64,000 bases of DNA from Macrosoma leucophasiata (GCA_036365455.1 JAWQUS010000008.1:19513501-19577500), one strand, 5' to 3'. Shown: positions 21,401 to 32,771, numbered from the stretch's first letter. Numbers and translations are program-made. The notes: generated from the sequence alone by a model not told the origin.

Positions 21401-22506
21401 TAGGTAGGTACGGACTATTAATTAGTAAATGAGATTGTTGTTTATACTATTTCCCTTCCAATTTCTTCATATTTCCTCACCTTTTGAACCTTCCCTGAAC
21501 TTCCAAAAACAATTCAAGACCAAAATTAGCCAAATTGGTAAAGCCGTCCTCGAGTTTAGGCGAAACTAACGACCAGCAATTGATTTACATATGAGTAAAT
21601 ACACCATGCTTTTGCCACTTTTCAGTGATGATCACTTCAGCCGAGACACATATATTGCTAGGCAAAGCCTTCCCTAAAGACGCTTACAATTAGGGGAGAA
21701 TATGCGACAATCGCCACGTACATACTATGTTTGTTGTAAATTACAATTTTTTAATGGCTATAGAAGGCTTTAAAACTCTCAAAAAGATAGATATTATGCC
21801 ATTCTTGACTTTTTGTAGATCAACCAAAGGGAAAATATTCCACCATACATTGGTTTGTTTTAATATATTTCAAAAGGTGTAGATGTCTTTGATGAAAGCT
21901 CCTTGATGTTTTGGTTTTTTCCGACGTCCGGTAAATGTTGAACATTTATCGTTATAATCCAATCAACTGACACAAATCTTTTACAAATTATTTACACAAA
22001 CCTTTCTCGTGAATCACTCTATTTCATGGTGAATCCGGGCAGTATTTTTTAAGTTAATGGCGAAGAGACAGACGGACAGACGCGTTGGGAGACTTTGTTT
22101 TGTTATATGTATAGAAGCATCGATGACACAACGCAGATGTATAGAAGATATAGATTAGATGTAGAGCTTATTGAAATTAATAAGTTCTGAAACTGAAACA
22201 GTAATGATAATAGTTATCCAGCTACGAATAGTACCGCATAAAGTATTTCAAAAAGTATTAATGAATGATAAAGCCATTGCCGTATGTACAAGAAAATTAA
22301 AAAAGTACCACGCGTGTCGCTGCGAGCAGCGCGTTTGAATTTATTTTCATGCGCAGGTAGGATATGGTCGATATTTTTAATTATGTGATGTTATATATAA
22401 CAATATTGACATGTGTATATAGGTAACTAAAGTATTTAGTTTGATACGGATTAATACTAGGTATATAATAATAATAATACTATATTGGTATCAATTAAAA
22501 AAAAAA
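21401..22506. other. Repeat G fragment and unassigned DNA
   Basis: 21430-21590 matches repeat G (ctcgagtttaggcgaaacta, then cgaccagcaattgatttaca). The remainder shows nothing recognisable. Confidence 0.5.
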
Positions 22507-22690
22507 CGCGCATGACCCCGCCGCTGGTATAGATCGGAAGCGATCTACTCGCTACAGCGATACGGGCGCGGTCGGGTATGTGATGGGTAAGCTAGTGGCA
22601 AATTAAAATGCGCGTTTCCGTGCTTCGGAGGGCACGTAAGCCGTCGGCCCCGATTGCTATCGATAGATAGCAGTCGTTAAACCTTGTCGG
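22507..22690 (+). mobile_element. 5S-rRNA-headed SINE, 3'-truncated
   Basis: Carries the 5S-like head with cgggcgcggtcgggtatgtg and the block gtgcttcggagggcacgtaa, then gatagcagtcgttaaacctt. It breaks off before the 3' part. Confidence 0.75.
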
Positions 22691-23006
22691 TTATCGTTAT
22701 TATTTTTGCCTCATTTCTTCATACGCCAACTAAGTACGTAACACACGTTGACGTATTTAGTTATTCGTTAATGTTATAATTCAAATTAAACAACATTTCG
22801 GTAATTCGAAATTCAATCGCGGTTATCTATGGTGTTATGTTAAAATATTTTGTTTTCTATATGGTAGCAAGATACAGTAGAGGTGCTGATTGATTTAACG
22901 TAAAATAATTCACAGTTATCTCTATAGCTGCTCTGCAAATGTCTGATGTGGGGTCAGACAATCGGTGACCGATTTTTCGTAGGAGAAAAACAGAACGTAC
23001 TGAGTG

Positions 23007-23345
23007 CCTAGTGTGAGATTTTATTCGAATTCGATCGCGTAAAAGTAAAGTAAACGCAGATTTGTATGGAATTGAAAGAGCGTCATCTATTCACCGCTAG
23101 AATCGCTTCCGCTTTTCGCTATCGCTACCGCTTTCGATCGCGTAAAAGTAAAGTAAACGCAGATTTGTATGGAATAATAACAATAATGCAACGCACATGT
23201 CCTACAAATAGTCGGTGCGTTTCACTATGACTATCAGTATCAGAGAGCCTAGTGCGAGATTTTATGCGAATTCGATCATCATGTTTTCTTTTCATCGAAT
23301 GATTGGCGGAGTCACTTTTCTTACTATTCATACTTATATTAGCTA
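23007..23345. repeat. Local duplications
   Basis: 'cgatcgcgtaaaagtaaagt' with aaacgcagatttgtatgga occurs at about 23033 and 23136. 'gagattttat..gaattcgatc' also occurs twice. Probably a diverged tandem repeat of unknown origin. Confidence 0.6.
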
Positions 23346-24240
23346 ACTTCACGACTCTGGAGATGCAAACTCAAAGAATCATGGCGAGATTTGTACATGT
23401 TTATTACAATACTAGCTGGGCCACGACTTCGACCGGGTAGATACTGAAAAATCATTAATTATCACGCTAGCGAAGTCGCGGGCACAGCTTGTTGAAAAAA
23501 AGCAATAATATTAAAAAATATTGGCGTTCTGCACTTCCTATATATAAACTACAAGTGTGACAAATTTCGTACTCCTCCGTGGGCGCAATTATTGTAAAAA
23601 GGGGTCTTAAATTTTTCCTTCACGAATATAGCATACATGTCAATAGCTGTGTTGTGTCGTCGATGATGTCAAAGAATTACAGCTTCATCGCGAATACACT
23701 GACCAGTGTTAAGGTTCTACTGTTTTTTTTTATAAACTCATGTAGGCGGCACGTCTTGAGATGGCACTAGCCTGTTTCACCGAACAATAGGGTGGGGGAA
23801 TTATCTTCCAGTGGAAGAAAATTCTTCCTCTAGTGAGCAGTGGGGTAATAACTATAACTAGTAATAACTATCAAAGGGCGGGTTTTTATTTAAATGTCTA
23901 TAAACTGCATTCATCACTTAACATCCACGTGAGCTGTGTCTTATTTGCCACTTTCATTTTATGGAAAACAAAAGCAGCTCGATTAACATCAGGTGTGTTA
24001 AACTAACAATGTTCGTTTAACACACCTGCTACATGAATAGAGACTTGAGAAACCTGGCAGAAACCGGCCGATAGACTTCGAATCTCCGTACTAATTTATC
24101 GGACATACGACGTAGCACGACAGAACAATGCACGTAATCAAGTTATGTCCTTCAAATTGATAAATTGACTGAAAATTCGAGCATATTTCCTAAAATGTAG
24201 ACCAAACATATTAAGGTTTGATTAATATGATAATATTATA
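23346..24240. other. No gene seen; one hairpin
   Basis: caggtgtgttaaac at 23990-24003 pairs with gtttaacacacctg at 24015-24028. Around 23411 there is a scrap of a LINE-type tail (actagctgggccacgacttc). Confidence 0.45.
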
Positions 24241-25523
24241 AGGTTGGGGAAAAAGTTTCTTCGCATTTTTTAAGATAATTCACAACATTTTTTAATATAG
24301 TTTATTTAAATTTAACTAAAGTATGTATGTACCATTTTGTTCGATAACCTTTTGCCATCTTGTAGGTAGGGACATGATCCCATTGCTATAAAAATTTTGG
24401 GACTTCTCATCAAAATACCGCGACAAGTGGATTTGGCAGTCCTCTCGTGATGTTAACCTAACATTGCATAATGAATTCTGAAGAGACCGAAACAGGTGGA
24501 AATCTGAAGGTCCAAGGTCAGGACTATATGGCGGATGCATTAACACCTCCCAGCCAAACTCTTTTAATTTTTGCTGAGTGGCTATAGATGTGTGAGGTCT
24601 AGCGTTATCATGATGAAACACCACACCCCTTCTGTTGATCAATTCCAGCCGCTTTCTTTCAACTTCTTGCTTTAATTTCATCAGTTGTTCGCAGTAGAGT
24701 TCAGAATCGATAGTCCTGCCTGGTGGTAATAGCTCATAATGAATAATGCCCTTCCAATCCCACCACACACACACAACATCACCTTATTGCGAGTTAACCC
24801 GGGTTTCGCCACAGTCTGTGAAGCCTGACCGGCCTTTGACCACGACCTTTTTCGCACGTTCTTGTCGTACGTGATCCACTTTTCATCACCAGTTATCAGC
24901 TTCTTCAAAAATGACTCGGTTTCATTACGTCGTAATAAAGAATCACAAATGAGTACACGGTTCATTAGGTTTCTTTCAGTGAGCTCGTGAGGTACCCAAA
25001 TATCGAGATTTTTTTTGTACCCAGCTTTTTTCAAATGCGCCAAAACTGTTTTGTGATCAATTCTCAGTTCTTCAGCTACGTCGTAACTACTGATATGTCG
25101 ATCTTGCTCCACTTTTTCAAAAATGGCATCCATTTTATCCGTAATAGGGCGACCAGAGCGAGGTGCATCTTTGACATCAAAATTTCCGGATTGAAAACGC
25201 TTAAACCAAATTTGTGCTACTCTCACAGACACTGCACTAGGTCCATAAACATCGCAATTTTTTTTCGCGGCTTGCGTTGCATTTTTACCTTTTTTGTAGT
25301 AAAATTTTAAAATGTATCCAATTTCTTCATTAGATTCACTCATCTTGACAGTACGAAAAACAAATGAAAATCACACATTTGCCTAATTTGAATTTGGAAT
25401 TATGTTCTTTAAAATTTTAACTTTCAATGATACCAAAACCAGCCAGATACAAATACTACAGCCAAAGAGATTTTATTACTAGTTCATACATACTATAATG
25501 CGAAAATACTTTTTCTCCAACCT
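24241..25523 (-). mobile_element. mariner element copy 2
   Basis: About 1.28 kb, with terminal repeats ggttggggaaaaagtttctt on the left and, inverted, ggttggagaaaaagtatttt on the right. It is closely similar to copy 1. Its right ~180 bp (25346-25523) is also the outer end of the left arm of the large inverted duplication. Confidence 0.9.
24316..25343 (-). pseudogene. mariner transposase, CA-slip frameshift
   Basis: Full-length mariner transposase split into two frames. The first (25343 down to 24681) covers the helix-turn-helix region and the first Asp (ITGDEKWITYD). The second (24774 down to 24316) carries HHDNARPHTS and YSPDLGPSDFHLF. At about 24763-24778 a CA run is 2 bases longer than in copy 1, which shifts the frame after MLCV. 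No other break was noticed. The D,D34D residues are intact, so the lesion is minimal and probably recent. Confidence 0.92.
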
Positions 25524-26353
25524 ATTATATTAATTAAGTATATTTAATAATTTTTGTATTTTTTTTTTGTATTCGACTGTACATGTCAATATGATTGGAC
25601 CAAATCTACCCATTTAAGAAGAACTCTTGGGCGATTCGGTCCACTTTCCATTTGTGGGCCGAATATCCCCATGAATAAAATGCTTATAGGCGTTTCGGTC
25701 CGCGGGACGAAACACGAGCGGACCGAAAATATCTTTAAAAAGTAACATGTTCGCAAAGTATTCCTTTTTCAAATTCTATAAACGTTTTTTTTACTTCTAT
25801 TATAAGAGGCCAGATCCAAGATGTCCCACGTATAAGGAACATCGCCAACAAGACAAGACAAGGTGCGGATAAAAATGTAAACAGATCAATAGTTCAGTTT
25901 ATTTTAATAATGTCATGTATTACTTAGAATCCAGGCGCATAAAATTAAAAGTTGGTATAAAAGTTCCAGTGTTGGAGCGATACTTTATTGTGTTCCGATG
26001 TAGTGTACCGTTTCTTAGTATATCTTGTAAGAACTTGTAAGTTCTCCAAGCATTACTCGTAAACTTGTAAAGCAGTAATATCTTTCCTTATAACTTCGTT
26101 ATGGAATTTGTTTGTCGGTTTTGTTGTACATTCCCAGTGGAACCACGGGTAATTAAAATTGCCCGTGGACCCAGTAATGGGTCAACTCAACGGGACCACG
26201 GGTAAACGCTGCAAACACCACCGCTAACTTGGCAGAGGTCACACGAGTCTATTTATTCTTATTACAAAAAAGGCAGTTCAATAAAATAAATATTTCACAA
26301 ACGAATGCCTTAATCAAAAAAATGATATCGCAAAACTCCCAATATTTATTAGA

Positions 26354-26654
26354 CGTAACTTCACGCCTGTAATCCCCGAAGGGGTAGGCAGAGGTAAATG
26401 CATGCATTCAAGCTGCAAACACCCACGATTCGCCGGTTACGTTTTGGCCCATGTAACAGGTGGCGAGCCTGTTGACATCTCCGGGCACATTACCAAACTT
26501 CAAGGTACTGGGAAATCCAGAAAATGGAAAAATCCCAATAGAACCAGAGATAATGGACTTTACACCATCATCTCTGATAACCCCCTACCCGGGAATCGAA
26601 CCCAGAGCCTCAGCGTAGTACTAGTGGCCTGCTACCACTAGGCTACCGAGGCAG
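26354..26654 (-). mobile_element. SINE A, full-length (left arm)
   Basis: The complement starts with a tRNA-like head (A box tagcctagtggtagcagg, B box gggttcgattcccgggta). It continues through tctggttctattgggatttt and ends with tgcctaccccttcggggatt and acaggcgtgaagttacgt. Mirror copy at 30637-30937. Confidence 0.85.
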
Positions 26655-26980
26655 TTATTTATTATATTTATTAGACTTATCCAAAGACACAATATAAAAA
26701 ATAACATTATCACTTTTGTTTTTTTTTTCGAATATTTTATTATACCACATTTTGCAGTTATAAAAATAAATGTCGTTGTCCAATTACAGCTTTCAACAAA
26801 AAAGTCTCGGAACGGACGATCATGACGGAACTATATGGGTGTCTTGTAGGCTACGGAACCCTAAAATTTGCAATTTAATTGTTACATTTGTCACTTAGAA
26901 ATGCACATTGAAGTGCATACTACAGGCCTATTGATACTAGGTTATCATTATTTTCAATTATCAATTATCATTATATTATT

Positions 26981-27144
26981 ACTGCCTCAGTAGTAGGCTA
27001 ACGCTGCTAAGCTAAGATCTCGGATTCGATACACGGGTCGGAGGTAAGTGCTGTTGGGACTTTCCATTGTATGAAAGTTTCCCAATGCTATCTTCGGAGT
27101 TTGGTAATGTGGCCGGAGATGTCAATTGGCCTGCCGCGTCGCTC
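26981..27144 (+). mobile_element. SINE A, partial (left arm)
   Basis: Tail-less diverged SINE A with head actgcctcagtag and body ggagtttggtaatgtggccg. It is cut at 27144, where repeat C begins; its mirror copy on the right side continues to its own 3' tail. Confidence 0.75.
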
Positions 27145-27405
27145 CGTAGAGCTCCTGTGACGGAGCTCGCGGGCGTAGGCACTACCGCATTACCTAATAT
27201 ACTTGCCGCTAAATGGTAGTGTTCAGCACTATCGTGTGCCAGTCAGGTGGTAAATTAATTTCCGGCACAGAGGCATAACACCTTAGGCCTCAGGGGTGGT
27301 AACGCATCTGTATTTTGACCTTTGTCTAAGTTTGGGTGTCTATAGGCTGCAGTCATTACTTAACATCAATGTGAACTGCATGCTTGTTTGCCACTTCCAT
27401 TACAT
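27145..27405 (-). mobile_element. Repeat C (hairpin-ended dispersed element)
   Basis: In complement it runs from gtggcaaacaagcatgcagt through gtgatgactgcagcctatag and gatagtgctgaacactacca to a terminal hairpin. The hairpin arms here are gagctcc / ggagctc. Six copies lie in the window. It has no coding capacity, and no clear tRNA or 5S head was seen. The class is unknown: a non-autonomous Helitron or a SINE are both possible. Confidence 0.65.
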
Positions 27406-27781
27406 AAAAAAAACGTTCACGTTTGTTATATTAGTAGGATAGACTATTGATATGATTATGATTGACCTTGAACTTGAAATGATGATAAAGCTTAAAACCT
27501 TATGCACCTAACACAACATGAGAATGTTCAAACAAATTCATTTCAATCACATATTATTATTCTACGTTCTTGAACTACTCGTAAATCACAGAGGAATCCT
27601 CTGTGATTTAGTTCAAGAACAAAGAAATACGACACTTACTTACGTGTGCATGAAATTGCAGTTCACCTTGCTTTCTTGTAAACACAACATGATTAGTGAT
27701 TGTTTATAAACGTGTCTGTAATAGGGATGAACAACACTTTTGAGATATGAAATAGAAATTTGAAGCTCAAGTCATTATTGT
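27406..27781. other. Spacer with a long hairpin
   Basis: 27569-27621 forms an imperfect hairpin: gttcttgaacta and taaatcacagagg pair with cctctgtgattta and tagttcaagaac, with a 4-nt bulge. No gene. Confidence 0.55.
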
Positions 27782-29177
27782 TAACTGCCTCAGTAGCCTA
27801 GTGGTAGCAGGCCACTACTACTTCGCTTGAGGTCCTGGGTTCGATTCCCGGGTCGGGGCCTTTATCGCTGGTTCTATTGGGATTTATTCCAGTTTCTGGC
27901 AGTTTCCCAGTAGGTACCTCGGAGTTTGGTAATGTGGCCGAAGGTGGCAATAGGCTCGCCACCTGTTAAATGGGCTAAAAACGTAACCGGCGAATCGTAA
28001 GTGTTTGAATGTATTCTTGAATGCATTTATTAACCTCTGCCTTCCCCTTCGAAGCGCGCATGGCCCAGCGGCTGGTGTAGATCGTAAGCGATCTGCTCGG
28101 TTAAGCACTACGGGCGCGGTCGGGTAGTGTGATGGGTGACCGCTAGTGGCAAATTAAATGCGCGTTTCCGAGCTTCGGAGGGCACGTTAAGCCGTCGGTC
28201 CCGGTTGCTATCGATGGATAGCAGTCGTTAAACCTTGTCGGAGGCCTTATGGGCGGTTTGAAAACATCCGACAGTGGGTTGGCCACTAACCTCCCCCCAA
28301 AAAGGGGAGAGACTCGTGCCCAGCAGTGGGACGTATAATGGGTTGCCATTATTATTATTCTCTCGTCAGCACGGGATCCAATTTGAACCCCGGACCTTTG
28401 TCAGGCTTGCGCGGGGACATGGGAGGTCCAACACGTAGAGGCCCTTTCGAGAATTTTGATCTACTTTGTAATGGGTTATATTCGGCGGGACCTCTCTCTG
28501 GCTGCATCAATAGTTAATACAGACACAGACAGACCCCGAAGAATATAATGGGACTATTGTAATGATAAGTGATTCGCCAAACTTTGGGCTATGTGGGTGA
28601 ACTGGGGGGACTAGCTGGCTGGGCCTATGGAGTGAGATCCGGCACCTGCCTATATTCAACATCTCACATTATCGAATCCTACTTTAGGCAGGTGGTGACT
28701 CGCCTCTCCTTGGTGGGCCCCCCAAACAGCCAACCCGATGGTCGACGGGGGGTAACACTGTTGAGAGAGGCTGGGGGTGTCGAGAGGTGTGGCCCCGGTT
28801 TCACCATCATGAGCGAGTAATCTCGAGCTCGGAGCGGGCTTCCCCGCTATTATGCCTTTAGACACTTCCACCCCCGAGTGTATGGCTCTTCCAGAAATTT
28901 AGACAACAGCCTATTATATAAATTTCTGCAAATGCCATACCTCTAGCGCCCCACTCTGACCGGCCAATGAAGGCAAGCCAGAGGTGAGAGACCTGATGCT
29001 CTGTCCGGCCGTACCTCTGTGTGGCGGACGAGGCGGAGCCCAGTTCTCTCGGAGGAACTCGAGATGATGGTAGGGGGTGGTGTCGCTACTCACCAACAGC
29101 TCGCCACAAGCTGCTCTGCCCCCTTATTATTATTATTATTATTATTCCCCTTCGAGGATTACAGACGTGAAGTTACC
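27782..29177 (+). mobile_element. SINE A interrupted by a 1.09-kb retroinsertion
   Basis: SINE A head and body occupy 27782-28052, and its last ~30 bases resume at 29147. The whole is flanked by a 16-bp target duplication, CTCAAGTCATTATTGT (27766-27781 and 29178-29193). Confidence 0.85.
28053..29146 (+). mobile_element. 5S-headed SINE fused to a GC-rich retroelement body
   Basis: A 1094-bp insertion into SINE A with a 9-bp duplication CCCCTTCGA (28044-28052 and 29147-29155). The first ~305 bp are the 5S-headed SINE (gcatggcccagcggctggtg, then ttaagcactacgggcgcggt) up to a short (ATT)n. A GC-rich 790-bp body with no long frame follows, ending in (TTA)n. The body shares a cccaaacagccaacccga phrase with 60833-60850. 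The single pair of duplications suggests one insertion event. Confidence 0.75.
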
Positions 29178-29271
29178 TCTCAAGTCATTATTGTCACTAC
29201 GGCCTTTACCACAATAAGTACAGTGCTCATCAATAAATATTGCAAATCGAGCCTTTTTGTGTAAAGGTACG

Positions 29272-29480
29272 CAAGTGGCAGATAAGCATGCAGTTTACAA
29301 TGATGTTAAGTGATGACTGCAGCCTATAGATACCCCACACAAAGACCAATGTCAAAATGGAGATGCGTTACCACTCCTCAGACCAAAGGTATTATGCCTC
29401 TGTGCCGGAAATTACAGGGTTATTATGGTCACATCCAAAACAACTTAGGCGTCAGGGGTAGTAACGCGTCTGCATTTTTG
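29272..29480 (+). mobile_element. Repeat C, 3'-truncated or rearranged copy
   Basis: It reads gtgatgactgcagcctatag and then tctgtgccggaaattacagg, but lacks the terminal hairpin. Confidence 0.6.
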
Positions 29481-29865
29481 GTCGATCCACCGTTCATTAT
29501 TTTCATATCCAGAATAATCAAAATATTACTTTATATTATACAATATACCTATCGTAGGTACAAAAACAAATGCCCAGGGAAGTAAGGTCTACTAGAGCTT
29601 TGAAATTTTTCGAATTACAAATAAAACTGACCTAATACGGAATAATTAATAAATTAATTAGTGTTCTTTTCAATTGTTCAATGTTGTGCAGCCTTGTAAG
29701 TCAGAGTTCGATTTATGTGCTGATTTTGGTTGATCTCATTGTTTTCCTGGTTGATCTGATTGTTTTCCTATTGGTGTTTCCTTTGAAAACAGTTTTGTTT
29801 ACTTTTCACGTTTGCGCTTTCACGGAAAAAGTGTCAATTTTTGTTTTGTGAAGGTTACTTATTGT
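29481..29865. other. No gene seen
   Basis: Unassigned AT-rich DNA inside the spacer of the large inverted duplication. 'ttgatctgattgttttccta' is locally duplicated near 29735-29770. Confidence 0.4.
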
Positions 29866-30322
29866 ATTGCCCGAAGAAGTAGGCAGAGTTTAATGCGTAT
29901 ATATATATGTATCTTTACGTTAGGTCTCTCACGGAGTTGACAGAGAGCCCAGAGTTCTAATATCCCCGTTCTAAGCTACCTCACGTACCGCTTCCAGATT
30001 CATCACTCTCTTCATACATGAACGCCGATTCCGAAGTGTCTTGACCCCACCTTCAGATAGTACACGACCTATTTGATCAAGGTAGGTCCATGCGTGCATT
30101 CAAGCATGTGTGCAAACACCCACGATACACCAGTTACGTTTTATCTTATGTAGTATGGCGGCGACGCGGCAGGCCAATTGATATCTGCGGCCACATTACC
30201 AAACTCCGAAGATAGCATTGGGAAACTTTCATAAAATGGAAAGTCCCAACAGCACATACCTCCGACCCGTGTATCGAATCCGAGATCTTAGCTTAGCAGC
30301 GTTACCCGACTACTGAGGCAGT
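29866..30322 (-). mobile_element. SINE A (right arm side) with nested LINE A
   Basis: SINE A on the minus strand: tail remnant at 29866-29897 (cccgaagaagtaggcagag) and body and head at 30090-30322. LINE A sequence at 29898-30088 splits it. Confidence 0.75.
29898..30088 (-). mobile_element. LINE A, ~190-bp 5'-truncated copy
   Basis: The complement matches the C-terminal coding end of LINE A (compare 1925-2110): catcactctcttcatacatg, ccacc.tcagatag and the gtatctttacgttaggtctc tail. A likely 6-bp duplication ATGCGT lies in the SINE on both sides. Confidence 0.75.
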
Positions 30323-30636
30323 AATAATATAATGATAATTGATAATTGATAATTGAAAATAATGATAACCTAGTATCAATAGGCCTGTAGTATGCACTTC
30401 AATGTGCATTTCTAAGTGACAAATGTAACAATTAAATTGCAAATTTTAGGGTTCCGTAGCCTACAAGACACCCATATAGTTCCATCATGATCGTCCGTTC
30501 CGAGAATTTTTTGTTGAAAGCTGTAATTGGACAACGACATTTATTTTTGTAACTGCAAAATGTGGTAAAATAAAATCTTCGAAAAAAAAAATTTATATTG
30601 TGTCTTTGGATAAGTCTAATAAATATAATAAATAAC

Positions 30637-30937
30637 AGCCTCGGTAGCCTAGTGGTAGCAGGCCACTAGTACTACGCTGAGGCTCTGGGTTCGATTCCCG
30701 GGTAGGGGGTTATCAGAGATGATGGTGTAAAGTCCATTATCTCTGGTTCTATTGGGATTTTTCCATTTTCTGGATTTCCCAGTACCTTGAAGTTTGGTAA
30801 TGTGCCCGGAGATGTCAACAGGCTCGCCACCTGTTACATGGGCCAAAACGTAACCGGCGAATCGTGGGTGTTTGCAGCTTGAATGCATGCATTTACCTCT
30901 GCCTACCCCTTCGGGGATTACAGGCGTGAAGTTACGT
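30637..30937 (+). mobile_element. SINE A, full-length (right arm)
   Basis: Complete copy in + orientation with tRNA-like A and B boxes, body and the CCCCTTCGGGG hairpin tail. GTCTAATAAATAT occurs just before (30613-30625) and just after (30936-30948), a likely target duplication. Confidence 0.85.
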
Positions 30938-31767
30938 CTAATAAATATTGGGAGTTTTGCGATATCATTTTTTTGATTAAGGCATTCGTTTGTGAAATAT
31001 TTATTTTATTGAACTGCCTTTTTTGTAATAAGAATAAATAGACTCGTGTGACCTCTGCCAAGTTAGCGGTGGTGTTTGCAGCGTTTACCCGTGGTCCCGT
31101 TGAGTTGACCCATTACTGGGTCCACGGGCAATTTTAATTACCCGTGGTTCCACTGGGAATGTACAACAAAACCGACAAACAAATTCCATAACGAAGTTAA
31201 AAGGAAAGATATTACTGCTTTACAAGTTTACGAGTAATGCTTGGAGAACTTACAAGTTCTTACAAGATATACTAAGAAACGGTACACTACATCGGAACAC
31301 AATAAAGTATCGCTCCAACACTGGAATTTTTATACCAACTTTTAATTTTATGCGCCTGGATTCTAAGTAATACATGACATTATTAAAATAAACTGAACTA
31401 TTGATCTGTTTACATTTTTATCCGCACCTTGTCTTGTCTTGTTGGCGATGTTCCTTATACGTGGGACATCTTGGATCTGGCCTCTTATAATAGAAGTAAA
31501 AAAAACGTTTATAGAATTTGAAAAAGGAATACTTTGCGAACATGTTACTTTTTAAAGATATTTTCGGTCCGCTCGTGTTTCGTCCCGCGGACCGAAACGC
31601 CTATAAGCATTTTATTCATGGGGATATTCGGCCCACAAATGGAAAGTGGACCGAATCGCCCAAGAGTTCTTCTTAAATGGGCAGATTTGATACAATTATA
31701 TTGTCATGTACAGTCGAATACAAAAAAAATACAAAAATTATTAAATATATATAATTAATATAATAGG

Positions 31768-31942
31768 TTGGAGAAAAAGTATTTTCGCATTATAGTATGT
31801 ATGAACTTGTAATAAAATCTCTTTGGCTGTAGTATTTGTATCTGGCTGGTTTTGGTATCATTGAAAGTTAAAATTTTAAAGAACATAATTCCAAATTCAA
31901 ATTAGGCAAATGTGTGATTTTCATTTGTTTTTCGTACTGTCA
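31768..31942 (+). mobile_element. mariner 5' end, truncated
   Basis: Terminal repeat ggttggagaaaaagtatttt and the 5' UTR only. The transposase is missing because the arm ends at 31942. Confidence 0.85.
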
Positions 31943-32070
31943 CGCCTCTTTCAAGGTTCCCGCCAAAACTCAAAATGGACGCCTTATAGGTCTTTGACAT
32001 GCGCTCTACATTGTCTCTGCTGTTGCTTTCATCTCGCTTTAACAATACTGCCGTCTCGTATTAGAGTTCA
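31943..32070 (+). repeat. Repeat D fragment
   Basis: It starts 'cgcctctttcaaggttcccg', the same junction phrase as 7212-7296, then continues into unassigned DNA. Confidence 0.55.
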
Positions 32071-32310
32071 ACGAAAGTACATCCACTCGTCTAAATCATA
32101 ATATTATTATATAATACATAGCTAAAACTTGTGACCCCTTCTTACGAAAATTGCGCGGACGAAGGAGTACGAAATTTTGCACACGTATAGATTATATGTA
32201 GGAGAAGACCAGAACGTATATTTTTCAGTAATAATGCTTATAAAGTATATTAAATCAGTAAATAAAAAAAATTGCACACACTACCATGCATTTAACGTAC
32301 ACATTGTTAA

Positions 32311-32771
32311 CACATTCAACGCCAAGCACACGGATCCGTGTAATGAGTTGGTGGCCGTCCGCACGGTACCGTGTATTTGCCCGAACAATATTCTATTGAT
32401 CTATTGCACAGTCGGCTCTCGAAATACAGTCACAGTTTATAGCTGGCCACTCGGGCAATCCATGAATACAAAATAAACAAATACACGGATCCGTGTAATC
32501 CGGCCACCGGCGTACCGGACGGCGGACCCGTGTATTGTTTTTTTTTTGTTGTAAATATGTTATATTATATTTTAAATTGATAAATGTTACTATCAATGAG
32601 TTATTACATCTAAAATTTAACATTTCCGCTGGAAAAAAAAGAAAATAAATAAATACACGGATCCGTGTATCCGGCCACCGGCACTGTTGATGGCCGGCTA
32701 CACGGATCCGTGTATTTGTTTATTTTTGGCCTTTCTGGGCTGGGCTATTAAAATGTTTGGCAGTGAATGTG
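32311..32771. mobile_element. piggyBac-like MITE with internal palindromes
   Basis: Left end TTAA then CACATTCAACGCCAA. The inverse of the right end is CACATTCACTGCCAA, but there is no TTAA after it. Inside, the palindrome CACGGATCCGTG occurs four times (about 32329, 32484, 32657 and 32701), with related GC-rich variants, making a compound fold-back near 32640-32730. No coding frame. The piggyBac assignment rests on the TTAA and the TIR style. Confidence 0.5.

Larger units (their letters stand above)
25346..27144. repeat. Large inverted duplication, left arm (1.8 kb)
   Basis: The reverse complement matches 30163-31942 almost base for base. Contents: the 5' end of mariner copy 2, unique-looking DNA (25530-26350), a complete SINE A on the minus strand and part of a second SINE A. 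Open frames of 79 codons in the two arms translate identically. Confidence 0.92.
30163..31942. repeat. Large inverted duplication, right arm (1.8 kb)
   Basis: Inverted partner of 25346-27144. It holds the mirror SINE A copies and ends at 31942 inside the mariner 5' UTR, only a few bases outside the transposase start. The match stops where repeat D begins. Confidence 0.92.

Noticed and set aside
26402..26641. A 79-codon frame with an identical partner at 30649-30888
   Set aside because: It is SINE A sequence in the two arms of the inverted duplication, not a conserved protein.
30655..30715. Possible tRNA gene (A and B boxes)
   Set aside because: There is no complete cloverleaf or matching acceptor stem, and the sequence continues into the SINE A body. 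Same for 27790, 63780, 40042 and 15860.
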